Assembly (NCBI GenBank): GCA_003389385.1
Contig: QQVM01000003.1
Span: forward strand, 62,001-126,000
Length of the DNA: 64,000 nucleotides
Direction: 5' to 3'
Origin: Bacteroidota bacterium
Lineage (GTDB): Bacteria; Bacteroidota; Bacteroidia; AKYH767-A; 2013-40CM-41-45
In this document: piece by piece, positions 24,805 to 35,024 of the stretch
How positions within the stretch are numbered: the stretch's first letter is position 1
Layout: each line of letters starts with the position of its first letter
Notes under the pieces: generated by a model
Databases searched by the model: none
What the model saw: the letters and a program-made list of their open reading frames with translations, nothing else
What the model was told of the DNA's origin: nothing
Position numbers and translations under genes: made by a program

Positions 24805-26262
24805 TTAATCTTTGATCGGGTTTGCAAGGCGGCGAATCATCGCATCGTCGAGCTTCACATACCAGAGGATTCCGCGACCACCGGCATTAGATTCCTGAAA
24901 TGCATTGTAGATCTCATTGAGTCTTTTCACTTTTTTCCTGAACTCTTCCGGCTTAATTGCAGCTTTCAGAAATTTGATGAAGATTGAAGCGGAAGTGAAT
25001 GTCTGTTCGTCATCATTGATCTGCCTCTTGATGCTTTGCAACAGCTGGCTGCAAAGACCGTCCTCACCTACAAAACAATACTGCAGAGCCTGGAAGAGCT
25101 TGAATTCGACATCAGTAAACAGATATTTCTTAAGAGAAAGTTCGTTGCGCAGGTTATTAATCACACGCGCCGCGCCAGAATAGTCTCCTTCATAGAACTT
25201 AGAAATTGACTGGAACCTTTTGTATGAAATATATGGATACGGTTCATTGGTATGCACGTCATAACTGCTGTCAAGATCCGAATTGATATCAGTCAGGTCC
25301 TCAATACGGCTCGTTTCCATATATCTTTCAACTTTCGATTCAAGGAACTGAGTGACATAAAAGCTGAACACAGGCTTGAATGAAATCTCCGGAACATCTT
25401 TGTTGATGATCTTATAATAATGATCGGCTCTTACTGCATTTCCGGTTTTCTGATAATATTCGAAATACAGGAAGTCGACCATGAATTTTATGCTCTGATA
25501 AAACGTATCAAGCTCATACTTCTCAAAGTTCTTTCTGATTTGCTGAAGAATTGTATCGATTTCAATTTCGAGCGACTTCAGGTTTTCAGTGCGGCTTGTG
25601 AACAGACACATGTAGTAAATACGTACAATATTGTACATCACAAACAAGCGGTGTCCCTGGTACAGTTCGGATATATTGGTGAGTTCGCGAAGATTGGCCT
25701 GTACAGATTCAAGATCTCTTTCATCTCTTGTAAGAATGTAATTGCCGGCTCTCTTTACAAAATCATAGAAAAGATCCTCTGCTTTTACAACGGCAAGGGA
25801 GTAAGCGACGTGCCTGTTGTATTCCTTTTCATAATAATTGTAATCGCCGTTGTACATACTGAGTCTCGCCAACGCTTTATATACAACGATAAGCTCGTTT
25901 GACAGATCATATTCGATCAGTTGCTTTTCCAGGTTTTTCAGGGCTCTTATTGAAACATCGCGGTCGTTGCTGAATACCATTGCAGGCACCAGGGCCACTT
26001 TATCCTTCAGGACACTGATCGGATTTTTAACGTTCTTTGAAAGGTACTGAGCAACCCTTTCATTCAATCTTGATTTAAGCGTATAATAGGTACTTGGATT
26101 GACGCCGAGCATTTCCATCATCTGAGATTCGTCAAACTGATTTTTACGTGCGGCTTCAAGCACCAAATACGGCTTGTTGTTTTTTCTTCCTGCGACTGCC
26201 GAAAGCAATTCCTGATATTCGACTTCGCTGAGTTTTTTAATTGTCTTGCTTAATGATTCCAT
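24805..26262 (-). CDS. Conserved-looking helical protein of unknown function
   Basis: A 485-residue cytoplasmic protein with no signal peptide. The N-terminal 75 residues look like a helical DNA-binding or wHTH-type segment (ESQMMEMLGVNPSTYYTLKS). The remainder is almost all helical, with units that resemble TPR or SHNi-TPR repeats (NELIVVYKALARLSMYNGDY, YISYKRFQSISKFYEGDYSG). It could be a regulator with a TPR-like sensory part, but I do not recognise a named family. It stands alone, converging with the truncated response regulator across a 94-bp gap that contains the terminator copy. Confidence 0.7.
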   Translation of the reverse strand: MESLSKTIKKLSEVEYQELLSAVAGRKNNKPYLVLEAARKNQFDESQMMEMLGVNPSTYYTLKSRLNERVAQYLSKNVKNPISVLKDKVALVPAMVFSNDRDVSIRALKNLEKQLIEYDLSNELIVVYKALARLSMYNGDYNYYEKEYNRHVAYSLAVVKAEDLFYDFVKRAGNYILTRDERDLESVQANLRELTNISELYQGHRLFVMYNIVRIYYMCLFTSRTENLKSLEIEIDTILQQIRKNFEKYELDTFYQSIKFMVDFLYFEYYQKTGNAVRADHYYKIINKDVPEISFKPVFSFYVTQFLESKVERYMETSRIEDLTDINSDLDSSYDVHTNEPYPYISYKRFQSISKFYEGDYSGAARVINNLRNELSLKKYLFTDVEFKLFQALQYCFVGEDGLCSQLLQSIKRQINDDEQTFTSASIFIKFLKAAIKPEEFRKKVKRLNEIYNAFQESNAGGRGILWYVKLDDAMIRRLANPIKD

Positions 26263-26464
26263 AATATGAGCTGAGATGAATTAATGTCTGTTTAGAGAGT
26301 TTATAACGGAGCAATTCGCATTAGGATACACGCTTTTAAAATTTAGCAATACCATTATCAACTTTTTAATCTCAATGAAACATTTGACACAAGGCCATTT
26401 TTAATGCCATTTTCAGCATTTACTATGTTTTGATCTGTTAAAATCATGCAATCAAGCATACAAA

Positions 26465-26480
26465 TCTTACACATGTAAGA
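26465..26480. promoter_or_regulatory. Short inverted repeat, possible operator
   Basis: TCTTACA and TGTAAGA are separated by CA, about 75 bp upstream of the small secreted protein gene. It may be a protein binding site; support is only the symmetry and position. Confidence 0.3.
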
Positions 26481-26555
26481 CTATGGGCTAATTGCAGGAA
26501 CATGGGTAGTGCTTCCAAGTATATATTGATCAATAAGAAATTAAATCAATTTATA

Positions 26556-27089
26556 ATGAAAACAACTACTTCTCCAGTTCAGGATGGCATCCAACCTTCT
26601 GGCATGACAATTAACCTGAAATCAAAAATCAGTAAAAACCGCTTCGGTGTTTATGCGCTTGAACTTGTTCTTCTTTATGTTCTTGTATTCGCCACCATCA
26701 GCGCATTTGCGCAAGGTCCCGGCATCGCAAGTTCAAAAGGTCCTGGCAAGCTTGAGTTCGTAAAAGAAACAGCAGTATTCAATTCAGGTAAGGTGTACCT
26801 CAACTGGGTTGCGAAAGCACATTCTGACGATTGCATATATGTAATAGAAAGATCGCTGAACGGTGACGAATTTGAACCGGTAGGCTTGAAAGAAGGTATC
26901 GGATCTCCACTGGAACTTCTTTACAGCTGGGTAGACAGTAAGCCTGTAGCAGGAACTACTCTGTACCGTATCAAACAAATCAATACTGAAGGATCACTTG
27001 TAGCTGAAGCAGAAGCACTTGCAGTCACATCTCCTGAAAGCAGTCCTTTGTATTTAAACAAAAGCAACAGGCTGGTTCAGGTTAAATAA
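26556..27089 (+). CDS. Small secreted protein with one fibronectin-like domain
   Basis: A 177-residue protein from the ATG at 26556 (MKTTTSPVQ); an earlier in-frame ATG at 26502 adds 18 residues. A hydrophobic segment FGVYALELVLLYVLVFATIS followed by AFAQ is a signal peptide, though it begins unusually late (about residue 31). The mature part (VYLNWVAKAHSDDCIYVIER, then TTLYRIKQINTEG) resembles the single beta-sandwich that precedes the sorting domain in many T9SS proteins, but the sorting domain is absent. It is 65 bp upstream of the PKD protein and may be in the same transcript. The function is unknown. Confidence 0.7.
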   Translation: MKTTTSPVQDGIQPSGMTINLKSKISKNRFGVYALELVLLYVLVFATISAFAQGPGIASSKGPGKLEFVKETAVFNSGKVYLNWVAKAHSDDCIYVIERSLNGDEFEPVGLKEGIGSPLELLYSWVDSKPVAGTTLYRIKQINTEGSLVAEAEALAVTSPESSPLYLNKSNRLVQVK

Positions 27090-27154
27090 TAGGGAGGATC
27101 AGAAAGAAGTCGGTTACGGAAGACTTCTTTCATCAATGATCAGTATTAAAGCTT

Positions 27155-30100
27155 ATGGGAAATCTTACGCTAAAAATTGAATTGAAATTTCTGCTACCGG
27201 CAAAATTAGCTCTGCTTATCTTGTCGGTAAGCTTTGTCGCGCAAGGCAACCCGACAGCATCCTTCACTGCCAGCCAGACTGCAGGATGTGTTCCGCTCAG
27301 CGTGCAGTTCAGCAACACATCCACCGGAGCTACATCGTATTACTGGGATCTGGGAAACGGAAACACTTCTTCCCTACCCAACCCTTCAAATACATTTACC
27401 ACTCCGGGAACATACACCATCAGGCTGATAGCATATAACAGTTCAGGGCAAAGTGACACGGCGGTTTATACGAATCACATCACAGTGAACGGCAAACCAT
27501 CGGCCTCATTTACCTGCCCGGTTACAACATCCTGTCTAGACAATAACCAGATAAGTTTCAGCAATACTTCAACCGGCGCCGTCACATACCTTTGGGATTT
27601 CGGTGACGGAACCACAAGCACTCAGACAAATCCTGTTCACAGTTACAATCAGAGCGGACAGTTTACAGTCACGCTCATTGCCACCAACGCATTCGGCTGC
27701 CAGGATGTGCGTATACAAAACCAGCTGGTAACAATTCATCCTAAACCCAATGCTAACATAGGGACGAATTTCACCACTGCATGCAGGCCTTCAGATACAT
27801 TTCAGTTCAGCAACATCGGACAGTTTCATAATTCCTGGTACTGGACTTTCGGAGACGGAAGATCAAGCACGCTTCAAAATCCTTCACACATATACTCATC
27901 TCCAGGAACTTATAATGTAAATCTGATCGTCACAAATACATTCGGGTGCTCTGATACTTCCGACCAGCCGACTGTTGTCAATGTAGAATCAGGAAACTGG
28001 GGTGTCTTCAGCAGTAATGTCGACAGCGGATGCGCTCCTCTTACAGTCACATTCGGCAGTATCAATGTCAATATTGCTTCATACCGCTGGGACTTTGGCG
28101 ACGGAGGCACATCAACTCAGTCTAATCCCACCTACATTTATAATACACCGGGCCTTTACACAGTGCGTCTGATAATGCAAAGAAACGACGGCTGTACAGA
28201 CACTGTGGTGCGGACAAACAAAATCTATGCTGGTGCTAAACCGACGGCAAGCTTTACTTATCAAAACAGCGTCGGATGTGGGCCACTCACAGTAAGCTTT
28301 ACAAACACCTCACAGAATTTCGTTTCATGTCTCTGGGTATTCGGTGACGGCAACACATCAACCGCAACTAACCCTGTGCATACTTACAACAACAGTGGAA
28401 CATTCAATGTGACGCTGAAGACCTGGGGACCTTCAGGTTGCACAAAAAGTATTGTATATTATAATATAGTAAAAGTAACACGTACAAGAGCAATGTTCAG
28501 CGCGACTCCAAGAATAGGATGTCCGCCATTGAACACACAATTCACCAATCTTTCACCAGGCTCCGGACTGACATACACATGGAACTTCGGAGACGGAACA
28601 ACTTCAACAGCAGCAAATCCATCACATACATATAACAGTTCGGGAAATTTTGATGTCACACTGATTGTCAGGGACTCACTGGGATGCACAGACACTCTCA
28701 GGAAACCTTCCTTCATACAGACTGTTAACCCGGCAGCTAATTACATTCCCCCGCCAACTACATCAGGTTGCGCGCCACTCACCACTCAATTTACAGATGC
28801 AACTGCAGGAAGCACAGCCTGGCTTTGGAATTTCGGAGACGGCACAACATCCACTCTGCAAAACCCGGTGCATACATATACCAGGCCCGGACTTTACACT
28901 GTCTCACTAACAACAACCAGCGCGGGCGGCGGCTGCACTCAAACAATAAACAACTTCAGCACATTCAATGTGCAGGGAGGATATGCAGGATTCACACATT
29001 CCGCAACAACCTGTCCACCGTGGCAGGCATCCTTCGTTGACACAAGTCTGAATGCCGTATCATGGTTCTGGGATTTTGGTGACGGCACCACTTCCACCCA
29101 GCAGAATCCCACACATAACTTTACAAGACCAGGATACCACAGCGTTTCACTTACCATAACCACATCTGACGGCTGTAGCTACACTACGATGCAGAGCAAC
29201 AGCGTTTACTTCACTCCTTTCGGTGCGAACTTCTACGGAATTACACAAGGAGGATCATTCCCGATGCCGGTTCAGTTTTATGCGAACTCAGTCGGAGCAA
29301 CTGGATGGCTCTGGGACTTTGGGGACGGCACTACCTCAACACTCGAAAACCCATTGCACATTTTTAACACTTATGGCAATTATAACATCACCCTCACGAT
29401 AACTAACGGAATCTGCACCTTGTTCTATGATCCGCCACCGTTTAATTTCGGTGCACCAGACACGACTCCTGTAGATGTAGGTAATCCCGGCACACCGGTG
29501 GAGCAACGCGGTTGTACGCCCTTATCAGTCACATTCACCAACAAAGTGCCTAACTCAGTCAGCTGGAATTGGGACTTCGGCGACGGTAACACTTCCACTC
29601 AACAGTTTCCTTCACACACTTATACCACACCCGGAATATTCACTGTCGTTCTCCGGACAACAGATGCGAATGGTACAGCCAGTGTGCTTCGAATGGACAG
29701 CATAGTAAAAGTATTTGGACCAAGGGCAGGATTCAGCTTTTCGCAACTTGCAAGTTGCACCAATACACAAGTTACGTTTACTGACACTTCATTAAATGCA
29801 AGCGTATGGCAATGGGATTTTGGGGACAGCACATTTTCCAGTTTAAGAAATCCTGTTCATGTGTATAACTCAGGAAGACCAAATTACATTGTCAAACAGA
29901 CGGTCAGAGATACATCAGGATGTGTAAGTTCCATATCCACAAGTTTGTTTTCCAATTTTGTGAGCCCGCTCATTGCGAGCGAAACAGAAATTTGCGGAAG
30001 AGATACAATCCATTTCTTCACAAGCATGCAGAATTTCCCTTCATACTTGTGGAATTTCGGAGACGGAAATACATCCACTCTTCCTAACCCTTCTCATGTA

Positions 30101-32947
30101 TATACAAGCGAAGGTGTTTTCAATGTAAGTCTGACAATCACTGACGCTTCAGGTTGCAGCCAGACATTCCATATAACGCCGGCAATAACAGTACATCTTC
30201 CGGTTGCATCATTTACATCCACGGGCACGCAAGGGTGCGACAAGCTAAATGTGTTGTTCACTAACACATCACAGAACGCAGATGCATACTGGTGGGATTT
30301 CGGTGATGGAACCAGTTCGTCTTTGACTAATCCATTACATCCATACATGAAGCCGGGCAAATTCGACGTGAGTCTCACTGTTATGCGAGGCAATTGCATC
30401 AGTAAAATCGAAAGGCCCCGATACATCAGTGTGGACACTTCATTCGCGGACTTCAGCAGCACAGTCACTGCCATCTGCACTCCATTTACAGTTCAGTTCA
30501 ATGACAGGTCAGTGAACGCAGTTAGCTGGAGCTGGGATTTCGGCACAGGAGACACTTCGAATCTTCAGAACCCTGCTTATACATTCCAGGTGTATAACAG
30601 CAACAATATCCGTCTGGCAATAGTTGACTCAAATGGCTGCCGCGATACAGTATATTATCCTCAACCGGCTCCGCTTTTTGCTGACTTCACTGCTTCCATA
30701 GATTCAGGATGCGTTCCTTTACAAGTGACATTCAGAAACAACTCAGCAAATGCAGTTTCTTATTTCTGGGATTTTGGCGACGGGAACACATCCACTCAGA
30801 TGTCCCCATCTCATATCTATACACGTCCGGGAAATTTTGACGTGATGCTGATAATTGCTTCACATCAGATTTACGGGCCATGTTATGACACCATCATCAT
30901 GCCTGCACGCATCAATGTTAAAGAGCCAATTGCAGATTTCAGCACACCAGACCTTATGGCCTGCGCTCCTTCACTCGTGAACTTCACTGATCTTTCAGTA
31001 GATGCAGATTCATGGTTATGGGATTTCGGAGACAATACCACTTCAACAAATAAAAACCCTTCACATATTTACAATGATCCGGGAATCTATACTGTATCTC
31101 TCATTGTGAAAAGCAATACAGGATGTTCAGATACTCTGGTGAAGCAGCAATATATACATGTATTAGGACCAGTAACACGATTCAGCGCATCAGCAACTGA
31201 AGGATGTGTACCTTTCAACGTTTCATATACAGATCAGTCGCAGAATGCAATTGACTGGTACTGGAATTACGGAGACGGCCACACTTCAATCACTCAGAAT
31301 CCACAGCATACCTATCAGGATACAGGCATATTTACTGTTTCACTTGTTACGACAGACACAGCTGGTTGCAACTCGTATTATGAGCTTCCGCAAAAAATCA
31401 TAGTTCATCCATCACCTACCGCCCTGATCGCCACTCCTGACTCTATTGGGTGCCATCCATATGCCATTTCATTCAGAAATCTATCTACGGGATATACAAG
31501 CTCTGTATGGTCCTTTGGCGACGGAAATACAAGCACCCTTAACAATCCGCAGCACACTTATCAGCAACCGGGAAATTATTTTGTCACACTGGTTGTATCA
31601 AACAGTTTCGGCTGCACCGATACATTCCGGCTTTCTAATCCGATCAGAATTGTTCCAACCCCAACAGCAGCTTTCACTCCTTCTTCTACACAGGGATGTT
31701 CACCTTTGGTTGTGAATTTCACCAACCAGACAAGCAATCAAAACGGAAGCACATATTTCTGGACATTTGGAAACGGATACACTTCAACAAGCCCGAATCC
31801 AGTTAATCTTTATACAGCACCCGGCTTCTACGATGTAAGCCTGACAGTTACCAACCTTCACGGATGTTCGAATACTGTAACATACACTTCTCTGATACAT
31901 GTGCTCGACACAAATCCGCCAGCAGAAACTAAAATCTATAGTGTAAGTGTACTTAACAACACGAGTGTAGAAATCAAATGGGAGAACAATACCGATTTGG
32001 ATCTTTATGCTTATTTAATATACAGGCAAAATGCACATACCGGAATGTTCGACGTCATACATACCGAAAGGAATGTGCAGAACACCAACTTTGCTCTGGA
32101 GTCATCATATACTGATGCAGGACTGAACACTCTGTTAAATTCATATACTTATAAAGTTCAGGCTATCGACATATGCGGAAACGCCATTCCTCTCCATCGC
32201 CTGAAATCGCACACGACAATAAACGTATCCTCAGTTCGTGCAGGGGAGTTTATTCGCGTTAGCTGGACACCTTATGGCGGATGCCCTGTAAGCACCTACC
32301 AGATTTTCCGAAGCGCGCCAGGAGAAGAATTCCAATATCTGACCACAGTGCCATCAGATTCATTGGCTCATACTGACTCCACCTTCCGTTGTCCTTATCC
32401 GTATTCATATAAAATAATGGCAACCGACCTGTGTGGAACCACCTATATTTCATATAGCGACACTTCACGCACCATTCCGTTGAATACTTATGAAAACCAG
32501 ATAGTAAGAGTAGTGCGTTCAACAGTGATCGACAATCACTCAATATTAACCGAGTGGGGAAAACCAACTGTGCAGCCAGAAAATGTGGCCTACTATGAAA
32601 TTTACAGGTCAACAGACAATATCAACTACCGATATCTCACCAGTGTTTCGTCAAGCCAGCACGATTACATCGATTACAGTGTGGATGTTCAGAATCAAAG
32701 CTACTATTACAAGATTCTTGTAGTGAACACCTGCAATATCAATGAGGACCTGAGTCCGCTGACAAATACCATCGTTCTGCAAGGAGAAATGGATGAAGGA
32801 AGACATGTATACTTAAAGTGGACCAGGCACAAAGGCTGGGAATTAGGAGTTGAATATTATATCATCGAAAAACTCGATGCTAACGGCAACTGGCAGTACC
32901 TGAATACTGTTGACGGAGAAACAACAAATTTCGACTACCAGGAATAA
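27155..32947 (+). CDS. Giant secreted PKD-repeat protein lacking a sorting domain
   Basis: A 1930-residue surface-type protein. The signal peptide (LLPAKLALLILSVSFVAQG) is followed by 19 PKD domains between about residues 30 and 1585, each marked by a variant of WDFGDGTTST, and by a C-terminal block of fibronectin-like domains (about 1585-1930). PKD arrays usually form stalks or adhesive filaments and in this phylum are exported by T9SS with a C-terminal CHU_C/type B domain. That domain is missing: the protein ends TVDGETTNFDYQE within a fibronectin-like unit and no continuation is found in any frame. It may be truncated, retained in the periplasm, or depend on another signal. Confidence 0.88.
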   Translation: MGNLTLKIELKFLLPAKLALLILSVSFVAQGNPTASFTASQTAGCVPLSVQFSNTSTGATSYYWDLGNGNTSSLPNPSNTFTTPGTYTIRLIAYNSSGQSDTAVYTNHITVNGKPSASFTCPVTTSCLDNNQISFSNTSTGAVTYLWDFGDGTTSTQTNPVHSYNQSGQFTVTLIATNAFGCQDVRIQNQLVTIHPKPNANIGTNFTTACRPSDTFQFSNIGQFHNSWYWTFGDGRSSTLQNPSHIYSSPGTYNVNLIVTNTFGCSDTSDQPTVVNVESGNWGVFSSNVDSGCAPLTVTFGSINVNIASYRWDFGDGGTSTQSNPTYIYNTPGLYTVRLIMQRNDGCTDTVVRTNKIYAGAKPTASFTYQNSVGCGPLTVSFTNTSQNFVSCLWVFGDGNTSTATNPVHTYNNSGTFNVTLKTWGPSGCTKSIVYYNIVKVTRTRAMFSATPRIGCPPLNTQFTNLSPGSGLTYTWNFGDGTTSTAANPSHTYNSSGNFDVTLIVRDSLGCTDTLRKPSFIQTVNPAANYIPPPTTSGCAPLTTQFTDATAGSTAWLWNFGDGTTSTLQNPVHTYTRPGLYTVSLTTTSAGGGCTQTINNFSTFNVQGGYAGFTHSATTCPPWQASFVDTSLNAVSWFWDFGDGTTSTQQNPTHNFTRPGYHSVSLTITTSDGCSYTTMQSNSVYFTPFGANFYGITQGGSFPMPVQFYANSVGATGWLWDFGDGTTSTLENPLHIFNTYGNYNITLTITNGICTLFYDPPPFNFGAPDTTPVDVGNPGTPVEQRGCTPLSVTFTNKVPNSVSWNWDFGDGNTSTQQFPSHTYTTPGIFTVVLRTTDANGTASVLRMDSIVKVFGPRAGFSFSQLASCTNTQVTFTDTSLNASVWQWDFGDSTFSSLRNPVHVYNSGRPNYIVKQTVRDTSGCVSSISTSLFSNFVSPLIASETEICGRDTIHFFTSMQNFPSYLWNFGDGNTSTLPNPSHVYTSEGVFNVSLTITDASGCSQTFHITPAITVHLPVASFTSTGTQGCDKLNVLFTNTSQNADAYWWDFGDGTSSSLTNPLHPYMKPGKFDVSLTVMRGNCISKIERPRYISVDTSFADFSSTVTAICTPFTVQFNDRSVNAVSWSWDFGTGDTSNLQNPAYTFQVYNSNNIRLAIVDSNGCRDTVYYPQPAPLFADFTASIDSGCVPLQVTFRNNSANAVSYFWDFGDGNTSTQMSPSHIYTRPGNFDVMLIIASHQIYGPCYDTIIMPARINVKEPIADFSTPDLMACAPSLVNFTDLSVDADSWLWDFGDNTTSTNKNPSHIYNDPGIYTVSLIVKSNTGCSDTLVKQQYIHVLGPVTRFSASATEGCVPFNVSYTDQSQNAIDWYWNYGDGHTSITQNPQHTYQDTGIFTVSLVTTDTAGCNSYYELPQKIIVHPSPTALIATPDSIGCHPYAISFRNLSTGYTSSVWSFGDGNTSTLNNPQHTYQQPGNYFVTLVVSNSFGCTDTFRLSNPIRIVPTPTAAFTPSSTQGCSPLVVNFTNQTSNQNGSTYFWTFGNGYTSTSPNPVNLYTAPGFYDVSLTVTNLHGCSNTVTYTSLIHVLDTNPPAETKIYSVSVLNNTSVEIKWENNTDLDLYAYLIYRQNAHTGMFDVIHTERNVQNTNFALESSYTDAGLNTLLNSYTYKVQAIDICGNAIPLHRLKSHTTINVSSVRAGEFIRVSWTPYGGCPVSTYQIFRSAPGEEFQYLTTVPSDSLAHTDSTFRCPYPYSYKIMATDLCGTTYISYSDTSRTIPLNTYENQIVRVVRSTVIDNHSILTEWGKPTVQPENVAYYEIYRSTDNINYRYLTSVSSSQHDYIDYSVDVQNQSYYYKILVVNTCNINEDLSPLTNTIVLQGEMDEGRHVYLKWTRHKGWELGVEYYIIEKLDANGNWQYLNTVDGETTNFDYQE

Positions 32948-33018
32948 TTCTTCTGCTGTCTTTCTATGCAGCATCATCAATAAGCAATTTCTTTTTTATT
33001 AGTAATTTGCGGTCGCTA

Positions 33019-33987
33019 ATGCGTCCCGTAATTTTTTTATATGTACTGGCTTTTTACATCCTGCTTCAGTTTTCCTGGTGGGCCTATCTCCTCATTGACC
33101 TGAATAATGAAGTATTTGAACACCGAATTGAAAATGTAGCTCTGACTGCTGTTTCGGAAGAAGCCAAGCAAGCTGAAACAATCCTTCTTGAGAAAAAAAT
33201 CAGGCAAAGGCATTTGATGGTAATCGGGGAGGGAGCCGTATTTCTTATTCTTCTTGCATGGGGCGCTGCAATATCCATCAGATCATTTAATAAAGAAGTT
33301 GAACTGGCCCGACAGCAAAAAAACTTTTTGCTGTCAATCACTCATGAATTTAAATCACCGCTCGCATCAATAAAACTCTATCTGGAAACTATTCTGAAGC
33401 ATAAACTTGAGAAAGAAAAAGAAACTGCATTTATAAACAGCGCGATTAGAGACGCAGAAAGACTCGATAATCTTGTGGAGAATACACTTCTGGCTAATCT
33501 CATGGATCATCAGGGATATAAATTTGCAAAGGAAGAAATCAATTTTTCCGCCTTTGTTAGGCTTATTTCCCAGAAGCTTCAGACCATTCCGAACCAGGCA
33601 AAACTAATCTGCCATATTGAAGACAATCTGTTTATCATTGGAGATAAAAACGCACTGAGCATGATGGTCTTCAATCTGGTTGAAAACGCACGCAAATATT
33701 CAACCCCTGACAGCATAGTGGAGCTAAGGCTCGAAGACAGAAAAAATTCCGTTGAATTGTGTGTGATGGACAATGGTATAGGTATCCCTGACAATGAAAA
33801 GCAAAAAGTCTTTCATCGATTTTATCGCATAGGGAATGAGGAAAAAAGAAAAACAAAAGGAACCGGACTTGGCTTGTTCATTGTTAATTATATCGTAAGC
33901 GGACATAAAGGAACGATCAAAGCAATAGACAATAAGCCAAAAGGAACAATAATGAAAGTGAATTTGCCCAAGATGCAACTCAGTTGA
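33019..33987 (+). CDS. Sensor histidine kinase
   Basis: A 322-residue membrane kinase from the ATG at 33019; a TTG at 33007 is the alternative. Two membrane segments (residues 4-27 and 68-86) enclose a small ~40-residue periplasmic part. The H box has His109 (SITHEFKSPLASIKLY), the N box is LVENARKYS, G1 is DNGIGIPD and G2 is GTGLGLFIV, so both the dimerisation/phosphotransfer and the HATPase domains are complete. No response regulator lies beside it, so its partner is elsewhere or could be the orphan receiver at 17844. It lies 71 bp after the PKD gene. Confidence 0.93.
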   Translation: MRPVIFLYVLAFYILLQFSWWAYLLIDLNNEVFEHRIENVALTAVSEEAKQAETILLEKKIRQRHLMVIGEGAVFLILLAWGAAISIRSFNKEVELARQQKNFLLSITHEFKSPLASIKLYLETILKHKLEKEKETAFINSAIRDAERLDNLVENTLLANLMDHQGYKFAKEEINFSAFVRLISQKLQTIPNQAKLICHIEDNLFIIGDKNALSMMVFNLVENARKYSTPDSIVELRLEDRKNSVELCVMDNGIGIPDNEKQKVFHRFYRIGNEEKRKTKGTGLGLFIVNYIVSGHKGTIKAIDNKPKGTIMKVNLPKMQLS

Positions 33988-34018
33988 AAGATTTCAAAGG
34001 AGCAGGTTAGAGAAGAAT

Positions 34019-34915
34019 ATGAATGAAAAAAGATATGTGATTCTGGCGGATAAGAGCGGACAACTTGCGAATCAGATAGTAAGGCTGTCACATTTTATTG
34101 CACATTCGGCGGAACACAAGTACATACTATACAATACTTCTTTCCAGCCATTATTGCAGTACTTTGTAATTCCGAAGAGCGAAGAATACGCTCACATTCG
34201 GCTAAAACATAGCTCAAACAAAAAACTGAATGCATTCCTGTTTAAAATTGTAAGGAAGTCTTCTTCTGTCTTGCAAAAAATCAGTCGTAAATCTCCCTGG
34301 CATGAATGCATCAGCACATATAAGCTGGAAGTGAATGCCACACACCTGGACTTTTATGATCTCGAAGGATCTGAATTTCTAACCCTTCTTGAAACAAAAA
34401 AGTATTTGATTCTCAAGGGATGGAAATACAGGAGCAGAAAACTTCTTCCGAAACACAGGGAACTGATAAAGAACTTTTTTCATTTGGCTCATCCATTCGC
34501 ACGTAATGTGAAGCAAAAAATTGATGAGGGACGCAATGAAAGTGATTTACTGATCGGTGTGCACATCCGGAGAGGTGATTATGCTTTTTTTGAAGGTGGA
34601 AAATATTTTTATCAGGATGATGTTTACCGCAGATGCATGGAAGATGCTCAAAGACTGTTTGCCAATAAGAAGATAAAGTTTCTCATTTGCTCCAACGAAG
34701 CGGTAAATCCGGTTTCATTCACCGGTCTGGATTTCGTGAACGGAACCGGACATTTTGTGGAAGACTTATATTCACTTGCAGGATGCGACTACATCATAGG
34801 TCCACCATCCACTTACTCCATGTGGGCTTCCTTTTACGGAAATGTACCCTTCAGAATGATCAGAGCATCTGACGATCAGATTAACCTGGAAGATTTTCAC
34901 GTATTTACCATTTGA
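34019..34915 (+). CDS. GT11-like alpha-1,2-fucosyltransferase
   Basis: A 298-residue cytoplasmic glycosyltransferase. The N-terminal GQLANQIVRLSHF matches the family motif at the nucleotide-sugar fold, and IGVHIRRGDYAFF is the HxRRGDY motif I that binds GDP-fucose. The C-terminal segment DYIIGPPSTYSMWASFYG corresponds to the family's third motif. It probably adds fucose to a surface polysaccharide or lipid-linked sugar. No other glycan genes are nearby. It starts 31 bp after the histidine kinase, so the two may be cotranscribed. Confidence 0.85.
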   Translation: MNEKRYVILADKSGQLANQIVRLSHFIAHSAEHKYILYNTSFQPLLQYFVIPKSEEYAHIRLKHSSNKKLNAFLFKIVRKSSSVLQKISRKSPWHECISTYKLEVNATHLDFYDLEGSEFLTLLETKKYLILKGWKYRSRKLLPKHRELIKNFFHLAHPFARNVKQKIDEGRNESDLLIGVHIRRGDYAFFEGGKYFYQDDVYRRCMEDAQRLFANKKIKFLICSNEAVNPVSFTGLDFVNGTGHFVEDLYSLAGCDYIIGPPSTYSMWASFYGNVPFRMIRASDDQINLEDFHVFTI

Positions 34916-35024
34916 AATTAATTCAGACCGGTTCAACGGCGGATTTTTGTAAATTTACGAACTCGGAAAAGCGAGAATTACACTTAGCCGCCTGTTCACA
35001 TGAAAACAATGGCTACTCATCAAA

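Noticed and set aside
27155-31920. Tandem nucleotide repeats in the PKD gene as a CRISPR or minisatellite
   Set aside because: The periodicity is at protein level (PKD domains); the DNA units are too diverged and have no constant repeat with unique spacers.
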